From the NCBI GenBank assembly GCA_900469475.1, contig UBXG01000035.1, positions 1-64,000 on the forward strand: a stretch of 64,000 nt of DNA, read 5' to 3'. Under the pieces are notes generated by a model. That model had not been told where the DNA came from. It saw only the letters and a program-made list of their open reading frames with translations, and did not search any database. Source of the stretch: Hyphomicrobiales bacterium (GTDB lineage Bacteria; Pseudomonadota; Alphaproteobacteria; Rhizobiales; Rhizobiaceae). A program made the translations under genes and the position numbers. Positions within the stretch are counted from its first letter, which is position 1. The number at the start of each line of letters is the position of its first letter. Shown here in pieces: positions 8,954-17,337 of this stretch.

Positions 8954-8966
8954 CTGTAAGGTGATA

Positions 8967-9371
8967 TCACCAATCTACAGCCAGAACGAGACTTGCCGGC
9001 GGCAGTCGGTCCTTGTCTCCGGAAACAACCGCCGATATATATTCAAGGGCGTTCGCAATTCCGTTCATTGTATAGGGCTTCTCAATAGCGCCAATCGCAC
9101 CCGCGAAGTCTGGCGGCAGCTTTTTGATATTGCCGCTAACGAAGACGTACGGGATACCCCTTTCAGCGAGCGCTCGCCCAAAATCGATACCCTTCGGCCC
9201 GTCCTGCAACTGGATGTCCACAAAAGCAAATTCCGGTGGAGACGTTTCCAAAAATTCCAGTGCTTGAGCGCTACTTGCCGCCTGTCCGACAACCGTATGA
9301 CCGGCAGCCTCGATCTCCCATTGGAGTTCCATCGCAAGCAACATTTCGTCTTCAACGATCATGACTTTCAA
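8967..9371 (-). CDS. Single-domain response regulator
   Basis: 134 residues forming only a receiver domain. The acidic pocket is Glu7-Asp8, the phosphoacceptor is Asp52 in FAFVDIQ, and Ser79 and Lys98 (EKPY) complete the site. There is no DNA-binding output. A TTG start at 9371 is proposed because a strong AGGAGG lies about 10 bases upstream; ATG at 9362 is the alternative. It starts 14 bases after the stop of the LOV histidine kinase and is the obvious partner of it. Output is presumably by protein contact or as a phosphate sink. Confidence 0.85.
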   Translation of the reverse strand: MKVMIVEDEMLLAMELQWEIEAAGHTVVGQAASSAQALEFLETSPPEFAFVDIQLQDGPKGIDFGRALAERGIPYVFVSGNIKKLPPDFAGAIGAIEKPYTMNGIANALEYISAVVSGDKDRLPPASLVLAVDW

Positions 9372-9385
9372 AGCAGTAGTTCCTC

Positions 9386-10492
9386 CTAGATTTCGATCCG
9401 TAAAGTGACGTCCACGGTCGTGTGCCGCCCTTCGCACTTTCGCTCGATTGTCGCGCCTACCTGAAGCGCCGACCTCTCCAGAAGCAGCCGACTCAATTCT
9501 GCGCTCACCTCATCCGGGGTAACCGGTTCCGATATATCCTCCACCCTGAGGAGGAGGCGTCCGTTGGAGTGTTTGACGACAACATGAATGTCGCCTCCGC
9601 TGTCCCTGATCCCACGTCTGAGGGCATCGCCGACCAACTCGTTCACGATCAGTGCAAGCGGCGACGCCTTCGCCGCTGGAACATAAGCCGGCGAAATATC
9701 GAGCGTCAGTCGTATATCATCACGTTTCACAGCTCCGCGGAGGTCCAAAACGAGCTCATACGCGAAATCACCCAAGTCAAAGCGAGTGACGTCGTTGGTT
9801 GTAAAAAGCTTACGCTGGACGGTGCTTATTGCTTCGATTCGGTTGAGCACGGACATCAGCGCATTTTGCTGGCCATGGTCCTTCGTCAACCTTAATTGCA
9901 TCTTGACGATCGAAGCCATGGTCAGAAGATTGTTTCTGACACGATGATCAACTTCGTGAATCAGCAGCGTCTTGGCCGCCAGCGCTGCGTGCAGATCGTT
10001 CGTACGATCCTTGACTGCTTCCTCGGCCTGGTGACGAGCGGACGCTAGGTCCGCCTCCCTGCTTCTAATGTTCGTAAAGTCGAGTTGCGAAGCGAAGAAA
10101 TAGATAATTCTACCTTGCTGGTCCCATACCGGGCTGATGAACAATGCATTCCAGAACGCGCTGCCATCCTTCCTATAGTTCAAAATGTCGACCGAGACAC
10201 CGCGTCCGTTGGCAAGTGCATCGCGGACGACAGCAACGGTCTCTCGATTGGTCTCCGCACCCTGCAGAATTCGACAATTGCGCCCGATCAATTCTTCGTT
10301 CGAATAACCGGTTAGACGTTCAAAGGCGCCGTTGCAAAATATAATCGGATTGTCGTGCTGGTTTGGGTCGGTGATAATCATCGGCATGCGCGTTGCCTTG
10401 AACGCCGCAGCGAACGGATCTTCGCTTGAGTGAGCTGCTACAAGCCGTTCGCCGGCTCGCCTTGCCCCTTCTTGATCCTGATCTCGGTCCAT
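9386..10492 (-). CDS. LOV-domain (blue-light) histidine kinase, HisKA_2/HWE type
   Basis: 368 residues, soluble. The PAS/LOV domain spans about 25-140 and contains G-R-N-C-R-I-L-Q-G with Cys73, the residue that forms the flavin adduct on blue light in LOV proteins. A coiled linker follows (about 142-170). The dimerisation and phosphoacceptor helix has HEVDHRVRNNLL (likely His183), then a HATPase-like domain with NELVGDALRRG. This layout matches the LOV histidine kinases of Brucella and Rhizobium. It is followed by a single-domain response regulator in the same operon and lies next to the rpoE-chrR stress locus. That it senses light is inferred from the conserved cysteine. Confidence 0.88.
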   Translation of the reverse strand: MDRDQDQEGARRAGERLVAAHSSEDPFAAAFKATRMPMIITDPNQHDNPIIFCNGAFERLTGYSNEELIGRNCRILQGAETNRETVAVVRDALANGRGVSVDILNYRKDGSAFWNALFISPVWDQQGRIIYFFASQLDFTNIRSREADLASARHQAEEAVKDRTNDLHAALAAKTLLIHEVDHRVRNNLLTMASIVKMQLRLTKDHGQQNALMSVLNRIEAISTVQRKLFTTNDVTRFDLGDFAYELVLDLRGAVKRDDIRLTLDISPAYVPAAKASPLALIVNELVGDALRRGIRDSGGDIHVVVKHSNGRLLLRVEDISEPVTPDEVSAELSRLLLERSALQVGATIERKCEGRHTTVDVTLRIEI

Positions 10493-10919
10493 AATACTCG
10501 ATCCCGTGCCTAGAGGAGCGAAATTGGGGATATCCGATTAATTTCAACGGCAGGCAATCTTTCGGTTCATGGAACCAAGACACCGCATCTAGGGACATCC
10601 CATATCGTCAACCGACGAATGCCAAAATGAAACCTTTGCTCCTTGTCCTAAATCGCATCTAAGTTCGATCGACGACTTTCCTCTAAACTGTGCCGGATTA
10701 CTCTTTCCGACCAGAGATTTTCTATTGCATCCCACATCCGACACTTACAAAAATTCGCTCTAGCCACGAGCGATGCTTTGGCCGCGAACCAATTTGTGAC
10801 TTTGATCTTCTGTTAGTACACATGACGGTCTCCGTTGAATTCCAGAACGAAATGATCGGCAAGAAGTATTGTTCCCGGGGCTATTTGTCTTCTCCACCAG
10901 CACTGGCGCTCAAACGCAA
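10493..10919. other. Gene-free stretch between chrR and the LOV kinase
   Basis: About 427 bases. It must hold the promoter of the LOV kinase operon (minus strand) and the end of the rpoE-chrR transcript. A TGAAC-N15-CGTT arrangement on the minus strand is only a loose match to the EcfG general-stress promoter. No gene seen. Confidence 0.4.
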
Positions 10920-11570
10920 TCAGATGCCTACGATAGGCGCGAGCAATCTGCCAAGAAATCCCTTGAAGCGCACACGTCCTTCGATAGCCGCCAGGGATAT
11001 GCACTCGCCGTCGCTACCGATCACAGGACTATGATCCGTCTCATCGTCACCCTCTACGAAGTCACCTGCTTCGTAACGACTATCGCCATCCGAGAACGAT
11101 CCTTTCAGGACCTGCGTCACCTCCAGGTTCGTATGCCCATGCGCCGGCATGCGCTTGTTTGCTTTAACCTTCAGCAAAATGACGTTTGCTTCTGGCGCAT
11201 GGGGCACGCCGACACGGCTAAGCCGGACGCCTGGACCCACGGCACGCCAAGGTCCTACTTTGCAGCCAGCTAGCGGGCCTGGGAGAATAATGCCATCAAT
11301 GGAAACCGGTGAGGGCTGCGGCGCGGTGCGACCCGCCCTGTGATCCAAGTCCAAACGCGCAAGCGTTTGTTCAAGAGCCTCGGGAGAAAGCGCCTGGGGG
11401 TCCGTTCGGATCAGCATCTCCCCGCCAACAGCCTCAAAGGTCGCCACGCGCCTTTGACAGAAAGGGCAGCCACTCAAATGAGCGGCAACGACGAGTGAGG
11501 GACCGGCCGGCAACGTGCCTGCAGCAAAACGCAGGAGTGTCTGATCGCTGGGATGATGCTTGTTCGTCAT
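10920..11570 (-). CDS. chrR: ChrR-type zinc anti-sigma factor with C-terminal cupin
   Basis: 216 residues. The N-terminal anti-sigma domain shows His6, His31, Cys35 and Cys38 (AHLSGCPFC), the zinc ligands known in Rhodobacter ChrR at the same positions. The C-terminal cupin (about 95-200) has a H144-x-H146-xxx-E150 set and His180, the second metal site. In known relatives it holds RpoE inactive until singlet oxygen or organic peroxide triggers its loss. Its ATG overlaps the rpoE stop codon by four bases (ATGA), so the two are translationally coupled. Confidence 0.9.
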   Translation of the reverse strand: MTNKHHPSDQTLLRFAAGTLPAGPSLVVAAHLSGCPFCQRRVATFEAVGGEMLIRTDPQALSPEALEQTLARLDLDHRAGRTAPQPSPVSIDGIILPGPLAGCKVGPWRAVGPGVRLSRVGVPHAPEANVILLKVKANKRMPAHGHTNLEVTQVLKGSFSDGDSRYEAGDFVEGDDETDHSPVIGSDGECISLAAIEGRVRFKGFLGRLLAPIVGI

Positions 11571-12145
11571 AATGTTTCTTCCAGCATATCCCTAAGTTTT
11601 CCAAGCGCACGCCTGATACGGGACTTCACAGTGCCGAGCGGCAAATCCAATTCCCTGGCAATTTCAGAATGAGGACGATCACGGAAAAAGGACAATCTGA
11701 TGATCTCTTCCTGTTCAGAACTCAGCGCCTGAAGCGCGGCGCGAACCTTTTCTTCATCCGCTTTGATAAACAAAATCTCTTCAGGCGTGGGTTCAGCAGC
11801 CTGCATGACCTCAGTTTCGTCACCATACGGCTGATTTGACGACCTTGATTTCCGCTGAAAATCAATCCGCAAGTTGCGGGCTATCGTGAAAATCCATGTC
11901 ATCGCACTGGCGCGCGCCGGATCGAAATAAGTTGCCTTGCGCCAGACCACAAGCATCGCCTCCTGGGCGATTTCTTCGGCAATTTCAGCCGTCGAGCCCG
12001 AGCGCATCATGAACGCCTTGATCCGGGGCGCTGCAAAATTGAAGAGCTCGGCAAAGGCCTGACGATCCTGACGGGTTGCTATCGTCAGAACAAGTTGATT
12101 GACCGCTTCGCGCGACAATGGATCGTGCTCGTGCAAAGTCGTCAC
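11567..12145 (-). CDS. rpoE: ECF sigma factor RpoE (ECF11, ChrR-controlled)
   Basis: 192 residues from the preferred GTG at 12145. Region 2 (about 30-95) includes AEEIAQEAMLVVWRKA and TWIFTIARNLRID; region 4 (about 135-185) includes LSSEQEEIIRLSFF and LPLGTVKSRIRRALGKL. AAGGAGA lies 6 bases before this GTG. The frame is open to 12385, but an ATG at 12220 would sit almost on the transcription start of the promoter at 12226-12254. Directly followed by chrR. The promoter resembles that of its own regulon, so autoregulation is likely. Confidence 0.88.
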   Translation of the reverse strand: MTTLHEHDPLSREAVNQLVLTIATRQDRQAFAELFNFAAPRIKAFMMRSGSTAEIAEEIAQEAMLVVWRKATYFDPARASAMTWIFTIARNLRIDFQRKSRSSNQPYGDETEVMQAAEPTPEEILFIKADEEKVRAALQALSSEQEEIIRLSFFRDRPHSEIARELDLPLGTVKSRIRRALGKLRDMLEETL

Positions 12146-12225
12146 CGCTCGTCTCCTTTCGAAGGAGATGATGCTGTTCTGTTTGCCACGGCTATCGATA
12201 GGCGGTGCTGAAACATTCATGCGCT

Positions 12226-12254
12226 TTCTACGATGGGCAATGCCGCTTGGATCC
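12226..12254 (-). promoter_or_regulatory. RpoE-type promoter for rpoE-chrR
   Basis: On the minus strand, -35 GGATCC (12254-12249), an 18-base spacer, then TAGAA (12230-12226). The published RpoE/ChrR consensus in Rhodobacter is TGATCC-N18-TAAGT/A, so spacing fits exactly and both boxes nearly so. It would give a leader of about 75 bases before the GTG start of rpoE. Confidence 0.6.
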
Positions 12255-12256
12255 CA

Positions 12257-12286
12257 TGATCCGATCCAGAAAAATCCACGTATCAG
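12257..12286 (+). promoter_or_regulatory. RpoE-type promoter for tspO
   Basis: -35 TGATCC (12257-12262), an 18-base spacer, then TATCAG (12281-12286). The -35 box is a perfect match to the RpoE/ChrR consensus. It lies back to back with the promoter of rpoE, only two bases apart, so one short region drives both directions. Confidence 0.62.
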
Positions 12287-12355
12287 ATTTGAAGAGCAGG
12301 AACAAAGGCTTCGGTTTGGCAAACGCCGTGCAGGAAGCGGGCCAGAAGAGAGATC

Positions 12356-12856
12356 ATGATGCCGCGAAAAACAGTGGACCAACAAAAGCCTTTGGTGAAG
12401 GCCGGCCTCGCGGCGATCCCGGTTATCTTAACCCTTCTTCTCGGACAGTGGGCGACCCTGCCGAACATTGAGGGTTGGTACGCAGGCCTTGCCAAGCCCG
12501 CATTCAATCCACCGAATTGGATCTTTGGGCCGGTCTGGACCTTCCTTTACGCATCTATGTCGTTTGCGGTCTGGCGCATATGGATACTTCCAGGAGACCA
12601 ACCGCAAAAGTCGGCGGCGCTCATTTGCTTTTATCTGCAACTGGCGTTCAATGCCGCATGGTCGTGGGCCTTCTTTGCGCTCCATAGCCCGCTGCTTGGC
12701 GTTATCAACATCGTTCGGCAATGGATTTTAATCCTGCTCACAATCTTCAAGTTTCGCCTTCTCGACCGAATCGCTAGTTACAGTCTTGTACCTCTCGCTG
12801 TTTGGGTTGCTTTCGCGATAGCGCTCAATTTCGAAATTTGGCGGTTAAATCTTTGA
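12356..12856 (+). CDS. tspO: TspO/MBR tryptophan-rich sensory protein
   Basis: 166 residues with five membrane segments and the family's signature blocks: LPNIEGWYAGLAKPAFNPPNWIFGPVWTFLY at about 35-65 and LQLAFNAAWSWAFFALHSP at about 94-112. Relatives bind porphyrins and other tetrapyrroles in the membrane; in Rhodobacter TspO modulates oxygen- and light-linked gene expression. Divergent from rpoE behind a consensus RpoE promoter, so it is probably induced by singlet oxygen. Two adjacent ATGs (12356, 12359) are possible starts. Confidence 0.9.
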   Translation: MMPRKTVDQQKPLVKAGLAAIPVILTLLLGQWATLPNIEGWYAGLAKPAFNPPNWIFGPVWTFLYASMSFAVWRIWILPGDQPQKSAALICFYLQLAFNAAWSWAFFALHSPLLGVINIVRQWILILLTIFKFRLLDRIASYSLVPLAVWVAFAIALNFEIWRLNL

Positions 12857-12894
12857 ATGTGCAGGCTGTCGCGAATAGCACTCACCCCTGATAC

Positions 12895-13326
12895 TCAGCC
12901 ATGTGTAACAGTTCCGAGGAGACGCGCCGTTATCCATTGCCCGCAACCGGCGGCAAAGCCTGAGAGGACCGTGCCCCAAAAAAGATCGGCTAAGGTCAGA
13001 ACAGTCGACCAGTTCTTGAGTGTCGCCTGGTTGGTCAGATCATAGGTGGCATACGCCGTAAAGCCGAGCATCGCCCCGCACACTATCGCAGTCTGGATCG
13101 ACTCCCCGATCAGACCGGGGCGAACAGCGAGAACCGTAAGTCCAAACGCATAAATCAGGTAGAAGGCGATGGCAGGCGCGAGCCGGAAGTCAGCTGTCAG
13201 TATCTCTGCCATTACAGGCCGGTAAAGACGGTCGGTCATGCTGCTCAGCCAGATAAAATCGATGGCGATGAACACAACCAGTGTGACGATATAGGCAACG
13301 ATGTAGGTCTTCACCACATTCTCCAT
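12895..13326 (-). CDS. DUF2177 family membrane protein
   Basis: 143 residues with four membrane helices. It begins MENVVKTYIVAYIVTL, then FIAIDFIWLS, and has FTAYATYDLTNQATLKNW in the middle, the DUF2177 signature. The start at 13326 has AAGGAAGG upstream. Last gene of the five-gene minus-strand operon led by the flavoprotein at 15796-17166. Family members occur beside cyclopropane synthase and DUF1365 genes; the function is not known. Confidence 0.82.
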   Translation of the reverse strand: MENVVKTYIVAYIVTLVVFIAIDFIWLSSMTDRLYRPVMAEILTADFRLAPAIAFYLIYAFGLTVLAVRPGLIGESIQTAIVCGAMLGFTAYATYDLTNQATLKNWSTVLTLADLFWGTVLSGFAAGCGQWITARLLGTVTHG

Positions 13327-13346
13327 AGCGGCCTTCCTTCGGTCGA

Positions 13347-13718
13347 TCAGCGGATGCGTGTCCAATCGACACCCCGGCAAATTAGGCCGGCGATAACACA
13401 GCCCCTCGTGGACATCCGATCGCCATCCACTTTCACTGTGATCCGGTAGCTCAAATCACGTTGAGGATCGAAAGCCTCACCGGAATAGACGCCATCGTCA
13501 CTGGGCTTGATCGTCATCACCAGCTTGTCGCCAGCCTTTTCGCTTGGGGTGCCAGGCTTAATCCACGTATTTGTCGCGCAAATGTCCGCTCCGCAGGGCG
13601 CAATTCTCACTTTGGCGTTGCCATCTCCTCGAGCCCACTGGCCTTCCATTCCGGAAGCCAGCGCGTCAGTCGCAAATGATGCTGCCAGATAAGCCATCAC
13701 TCCAATCATTGCTCTCAT
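13347..13718 (-). CDS. DUF2147 secreted protein
   Basis: 123 residues. A signal peptide (about 1-21, ending near ALA) is followed by a small beta-rich domain with EGQWARGDGNAKVRI and a C-terminal RGCVIAGLICRGVDWTR, as in the DUF2147 family. Cysteines may form disulfides in the periplasm. The ATG at 13718 has AAGGAGA upstream. It lies 28 bases after the cyclopropane synthase and 20 bases before DUF2177, in the same operon. Function unknown. Confidence 0.8.
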   Translation of the reverse strand: MRAMIGVMAYLAASFATDALASGMEGQWARGDGNAKVRIAPCGADICATNTWIKPGTPSEKAGDKLVMTIKPSDDGVYSGEAFDPQRDLSYRITVKVDGDRMSTRGCVIAGLICRGVDWTRIR

Positions 13719-13746
13719 GCCTAGATCTCCTTGTAACCGCCCGGCC

Positions 13747-14979
13747 TCACGCGTGCTCAAGTGTATAAAGTCCGACGTCGATGCTCCCCTCCTCAAAGCC
13801 GGCTTCGCAATAACAAAGGTAGTAGTGCCAAAGGCAACGGAATCGCTCGTCAAAGCCTAGGGCCGCAATGGTCGGCCAGCGCGCATGAAAACGGGTGCGC
13901 CACTCGAGAAGTGTTCGTGCGTAGGATTTGCCGAAATGTTCTCTTGCTGCCAGCCTGAAGCCCGCTTTTGCAACTGCCGCCTCCAAAGCGGAATCAGAGG
14001 GCAGAAAGCCGCCGGGAAAGACATGCTTCTGGATAAAATCGGAGCCGCGCCGATAGGCATCAAAGCGCTTTTCTTCAATCGAGATCACCTGCAGCACAGC
14101 CTTTCCGCCTGGTCGCAAACAACGTTTCAACGTCGAGAAATATTCCGGCCAATAGGCCTCGCCTACTGCTTCGAACATCTCTATAGAAACGATGCGATCG
14201 AACTGGCCATCGAGATCACGGTAGTCCTGCAGGCGCAGGTCCACCTGCTCTGTCACGTCAGCACTGGCGGCTGCCTGTCTTGCCCAGGCGAGCTGTGAAG
14301 GTGACAAGGTGATACCCGTCACCTTGGCGTTGGCGCGCGCTGCCAAGAATACGGAAAGAGCACCCCAGCCACAGCCGATTTCCAAAACACTCTGGTTGTG
14401 ATCGAGCGCAAGCTTTTTCAGAACTTGCTCTAGCTTCTTTTGCTGGGCGGCTTCGAGGGTGTGCGTACAATCATCATAAATTCCCGAGGAATATAGCATC
14501 GTCGGGTCGAGCCACTGTCTGTAGAATTCGTTGCCGAGATCGTAATGTGCCTCGATGTTGCGACGGCTGCCATGCTTCGTATTGGCATTGAAGAGATGCT
14601 TTGCACGATTGAACAGCCGCATTATCGCGCTGCCTTGGATAGCGGGTGCTAACGCTTGCGTATTTCTTGCCGCGAAGCGGATGACCGCCGTCAGATCGGG
14701 AGTCGTCCAGTCCTCATCGAGGTAACTCTCCGCAAAGCCGATATCTCCCGCAACGATCAGGCGAGGTAACATACGCCAACGCCGCATGTTGACGATCGCC
14801 TCGGGACCCGGTTCGGCACCGGATTTTTCGACCACCAGTCCTGAAGGCAGCGTGATCCTCAGATGGCCATAGCGCACGTTGCGCAATAGCCTCATGAGGA
14901 AGTGCCCGACAAGGCCGAGTCCCCCTATGCTATCGGACGCACGCATCGACGCGCTGGAGAAATCGTCAAAATGGCTCAT
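13747..14979 (-). CDS. cfa: Cyclopropane-fatty-acyl-phospholipid synthase
   Basis: 410 residues. An N-terminal lipid-binding part (about 30-130) with MLPRLIVAGDIGFAESYLDEDW leads into an SAM-dependent methyltransferase domain: HYDLGNEFYRQWLDPTMLYSSGIY, then VLEIGCGWGALSVFLAARA (SAM site) and SIEMFEAVGEAYWPEYF. It adds a methylene from SAM across double bonds of membrane phospholipid acyl chains. The start overlaps the end of the DUF1365 gene; ATG 14979 is preferred to the TTG nine bases upstream. In Rhodobacter a cyclopropane-synthase-like gene belongs to the RpoE-ChrR regulon. Confidence 0.9.
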   Translation of the reverse strand: MSHFDDFSSASMRASDSIGGLGLVGHFLMRLLRNVRYGHLRITLPSGLVVEKSGAEPGPEAIVNMRRWRMLPRLIVAGDIGFAESYLDEDWTTPDLTAVIRFAARNTQALAPAIQGSAIMRLFNRAKHLFNANTKHGSRRNIEAHYDLGNEFYRQWLDPTMLYSSGIYDDCTHTLEAAQQKKLEQVLKKLALDHNQSVLEIGCGWGALSVFLAARANAKVTGITLSPSQLAWARQAAASADVTEQVDLRLQDYRDLDGQFDRIVSIEMFEAVGEAYWPEYFSTLKRCLRPGGKAVLQVISIEEKRFDAYRRGSDFIQKHVFPGGFLPSDSALEAAVAKAGFRLAAREHFGKSYARTLLEWRTRFHARWPTIAALGFDERFRCLWHYYLCYCEAGFEEGSIDVGLYTLEHA

Positions 14980-15799
14980 GAATTTCAACCTTGGAATTGG
15001 GTATTTTCACTTCAGTGGGAGATGAGTAACCGAATGAAACAGAGCTTTCCGGAGGATGGGGACGTACCCGCAATCCAATACCTTTCAGCCAGATCTTCAT
15101 CGCTTCCCAATGAATGCCTCCGACGACACGAAGCGTCAGAAAAGGGATCGCGAAAAACGCCTTAAGCAATGCGCGATCCGTAAGCTCGCTACGACGCGCC
15201 AGATGCCTCGCGGTCAATACCGGCCCATCGCGATCGAAAGTCTCGATTCGGATCGAAAGAACGTCGGTGGGTGGCGACACGCGAAACTGATACCGCAGAT
15301 CCATGTCCATAAAAGGCGAGACATAGAAAGCCTTGTCGCACTGCTGGATAATTTCCGGCGCGTCGTTCGCCTCGACCGGGATCATATAGCCGTGACGCTC
15401 ACCGAACGTGTTGTCCACTTCCCAGAGGATGGCTTTTAGCGACACATCCTTCGAATAACAGAAGAACACGCTCAGCGGATTGAAAGCCCAGCCGAACAGT
15501 CGCGGCATTGTCAGCAGCCGTATTGGACCTCCATCCGGGTCGATACCGGCGCTTCGCATGTTCCTCTCGACCTGTTTCCTCAGATCGGATCCTGACCGGT
15601 CGCCTCGATCCTTGCGATAGAACGAGAAAAGGTTGAAGCGATCGATGGAGAGAAGGCGGAACCGCCGATCGATCTGGTCAAGCTCATCGAGATCGAGCAG
15701 CAGAGAATAGATCCGATAGCTAAGCTTGTGCTGCTTAGGCCTTACACGAGCATGTGTGACCAGGCCGGAAAAAAGCGCAGATTGAAGTTCCGCACTCAT
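14966..15799 (-). CDS. DUF1365 family protein
   Basis: 277 residues. Hallmarks are ALFSGLVTHARVRPKQHKLSY at the start, FGWAFNPLSVFFCY at about 110, and FYVSPFMDMDLRYQFRV at about 165. DUF1365 proteins nearly always sit between an amine-oxidase-type flavoprotein and a cyclopropane synthase, as here. The biochemical role is not established; context points to acyl-chain modification. Overlaps the upstream gene by four bases (ATGA) and the downstream one by 14. Confidence 0.88.
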   Translation of the reverse strand: MSAELQSALFSGLVTHARVRPKQHKLSYRIYSLLLDLDELDQIDRRFRLLSIDRFNLFSFYRKDRGDRSGSDLRKQVERNMRSAGIDPDGGPIRLLTMPRLFGWAFNPLSVFFCYSKDVSLKAILWEVDNTFGERHGYMIPVEANDAPEIIQQCDKAFYVSPFMDMDLRYQFRVSPPTDVLSIRIETFDRDGPVLTARHLARRSELTDRALLKAFFAIPFLTLRVVGGIHWEAMKIWLKGIGLRVRPHPPESSVSFGYSSPTEVKIPNSKVEIHEPF

Positions 15800-17166
15800 G
15801 CGGTAACCTCCACGCCCGGCAGCGGATTGACAGGCTGGCTAATCGGCTGACGGCCGATACGACCACTTTCCCGCGAGACCTGCCAAGGCCGCCGCAAGCC
15901 ACCGAGATCCTCGGCGACCGCAAGGCCCGCCTGGATGCCATCCTCGTGGAAGCCAGAACCGAAATGCGCGCCACAAAACCAGGTATTGCGGATGCCTTGA
16001 AGCGACCAGATTTCCTTCTGTGCACGATCGGTCAATAGGTCGAAAACCGGATGTTCATATATCTCACGGCAGATGACAGTTTCCTCCTTTGGCGCTCTGC
16101 GCGGATTGAGGGTGACGAAGGTCGGCGGCGCTGAACCCAGCGGCTGCAGCTTATTCATCCAATAGGTGATGGAGGGTTGGCTCGGTCCGTCGCGCGTATC
16201 CGCAGTATAGTTCCAGCTCGACCAGGCAGCGCGCCGTTTCGGCATGAGCGAGACATCGCTATGCAGGACAGCTTCGTTACGCGAATAGCGGAAAGCACCC
16301 AGAATACGTCTTTCCTCGGTGCTTGCATCCACAAGCATTCGAAGCGCCTGGTCAGCATGGGTGGCGATCACCACATCGTCGAAGAGGTGATGGCCGCCAG
16401 TACCGGCCTCAAGCTCTACGCCTTGTGATCCGCGTCTTACCGACTTTACTGGCGTCGCCAACCGGATACGGTCGAAAAAGCTGTTGGTCATGCGGGCAAC
16501 ATATTCGCGGCTGCCGCCCCTTACAGTGCGCCAAATCGGCCGACCCCATAGATTGAGCAAGCCATGATTGTTGCAGAAGCGGACAAAACTTGCCGCTGGA
16601 TAAGCGCCGATCTCCATCGTAGGGGTAGACCAGATCGCCGCAGCCATCGGATAGAGATGGTCGTCGCGAAAGGCGCGACCATAGCCGTTGCATGAGAGAT
16701 AATCATCGAGGGAGATGCCGTCCATGTCGGGCAAGTCCCGCGGGGCATCGCGATAGAAGCGCACCAGATCGCGCATCATTGACCAGAAACGCGGGCGGAC
16801 AATGTTTGATTTCTGCGCGAAAAGACCGAGACCCGTACCGCCGGAATATTCATAGGCGCCGTCGTTGATCGAAACGGCAAAGGACATATTGGAGGCAGCC
16901 GTGGGCACGTCGAGCGCGCGGAACAACGCCGTCAAATTAGGATATGTGAGCTCGTTGTAGACAATGAAGCCTGTATCAACGGAAACAGGGCCAGCGGCGC
17001 TTTCGAATGTCACCGTATTACTATGGCCGCCGAGCCGATCGCTTGCTTCGAAGACAGTCACGTCATGGCGATTTGAGAGAAGCCAAGCTGCCGACAGTCC
17101 CGAAATGCCACTTCCTATTATCGCAATGTTCAGACGGCGGCCGCCGTTTCGATCGTAGCTACCCAT
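15796..17166 (-). CDS. FAD-dependent amine-oxidase-type oxidoreductase
   Basis: 456 residues. The dinucleotide-binding start NIAIIGSGISGLSAAWLL (about 11-28) leads to EASDRLGGHSNTV, and the C-terminal FAD motif is WFCGAHFGSGFHEDGIQAGLAVAEDL. Related to protoporphyrinogen oxidase and desaturase-type flavoproteins. In the Rhodobacter furan-fatty-acid locus a flavin desaturase acts on a methylated unsaturated acyl chain; this is a candidate for that role, by context only. ATG 17166 is chosen because the FAD motif follows at once; the frame is open to 17313. First gene of the minus-strand operon. Confidence 0.85.
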   Translation of the reverse strand: MGSYDRNGGRRLNIAIIGSGISGLSAAWLLSNRHDVTVFEASDRLGGHSNTVTFESAAGPVSVDTGFIVYNELTYPNLTALFRALDVPTAASNMSFAVSINDGAYEYSGGTGLGLFAQKSNIVRPRFWSMMRDLVRFYRDAPRDLPDMDGISLDDYLSCNGYGRAFRDDHLYPMAAAIWSTPTMEIGAYPAASFVRFCNNHGLLNLWGRPIWRTVRGGSREYVARMTNSFFDRIRLATPVKSVRRGSQGVELEAGTGGHHLFDDVVIATHADQALRMLVDASTEERRILGAFRYSRNEAVLHSDVSLMPKRRAAWSSWNYTADTRDGPSQPSITYWMNKLQPLGSAPPTFVTLNPRRAPKEETVICREIYEHPVFDLLTDRAQKEIWSLQGIRNTWFCGAHFGSGFHEDGIQAGLAVAEDLGGLRRPWQVSRESGRIGRQPISQPVNPLPGVEVTA

Positions 17167-17337
17167 AAAACCGCTCGGCTCCCGCAATAAGCTTTTGGCT
17201 TTCAAGACAGATACGGAGGGCGGCGGCGGCTGGTTTCGCACAAAGAGAGAATTTTTTCGAGTGGCACGAAACCGGTTCAACCGACCGTCCGTAAATAATG
17301 CACAGCGACACAAGAACGCATCAATGCGAGCGAACGG

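Noticed and set aside
10530..10580. EcfG-type general stress promoter before the LOV kinase
   Set aside because: Only TGAAC-N15-CGTT, one base off in the -35 box and one short in the spacer; too weak to list.
17167..17337. RpoE promoter between the two lipid operons
   Set aside because: I looked for TGATCC-N18-TANNA on both strands and did not see it; the palindrome AACCGGTT at 17270 is too short to call.
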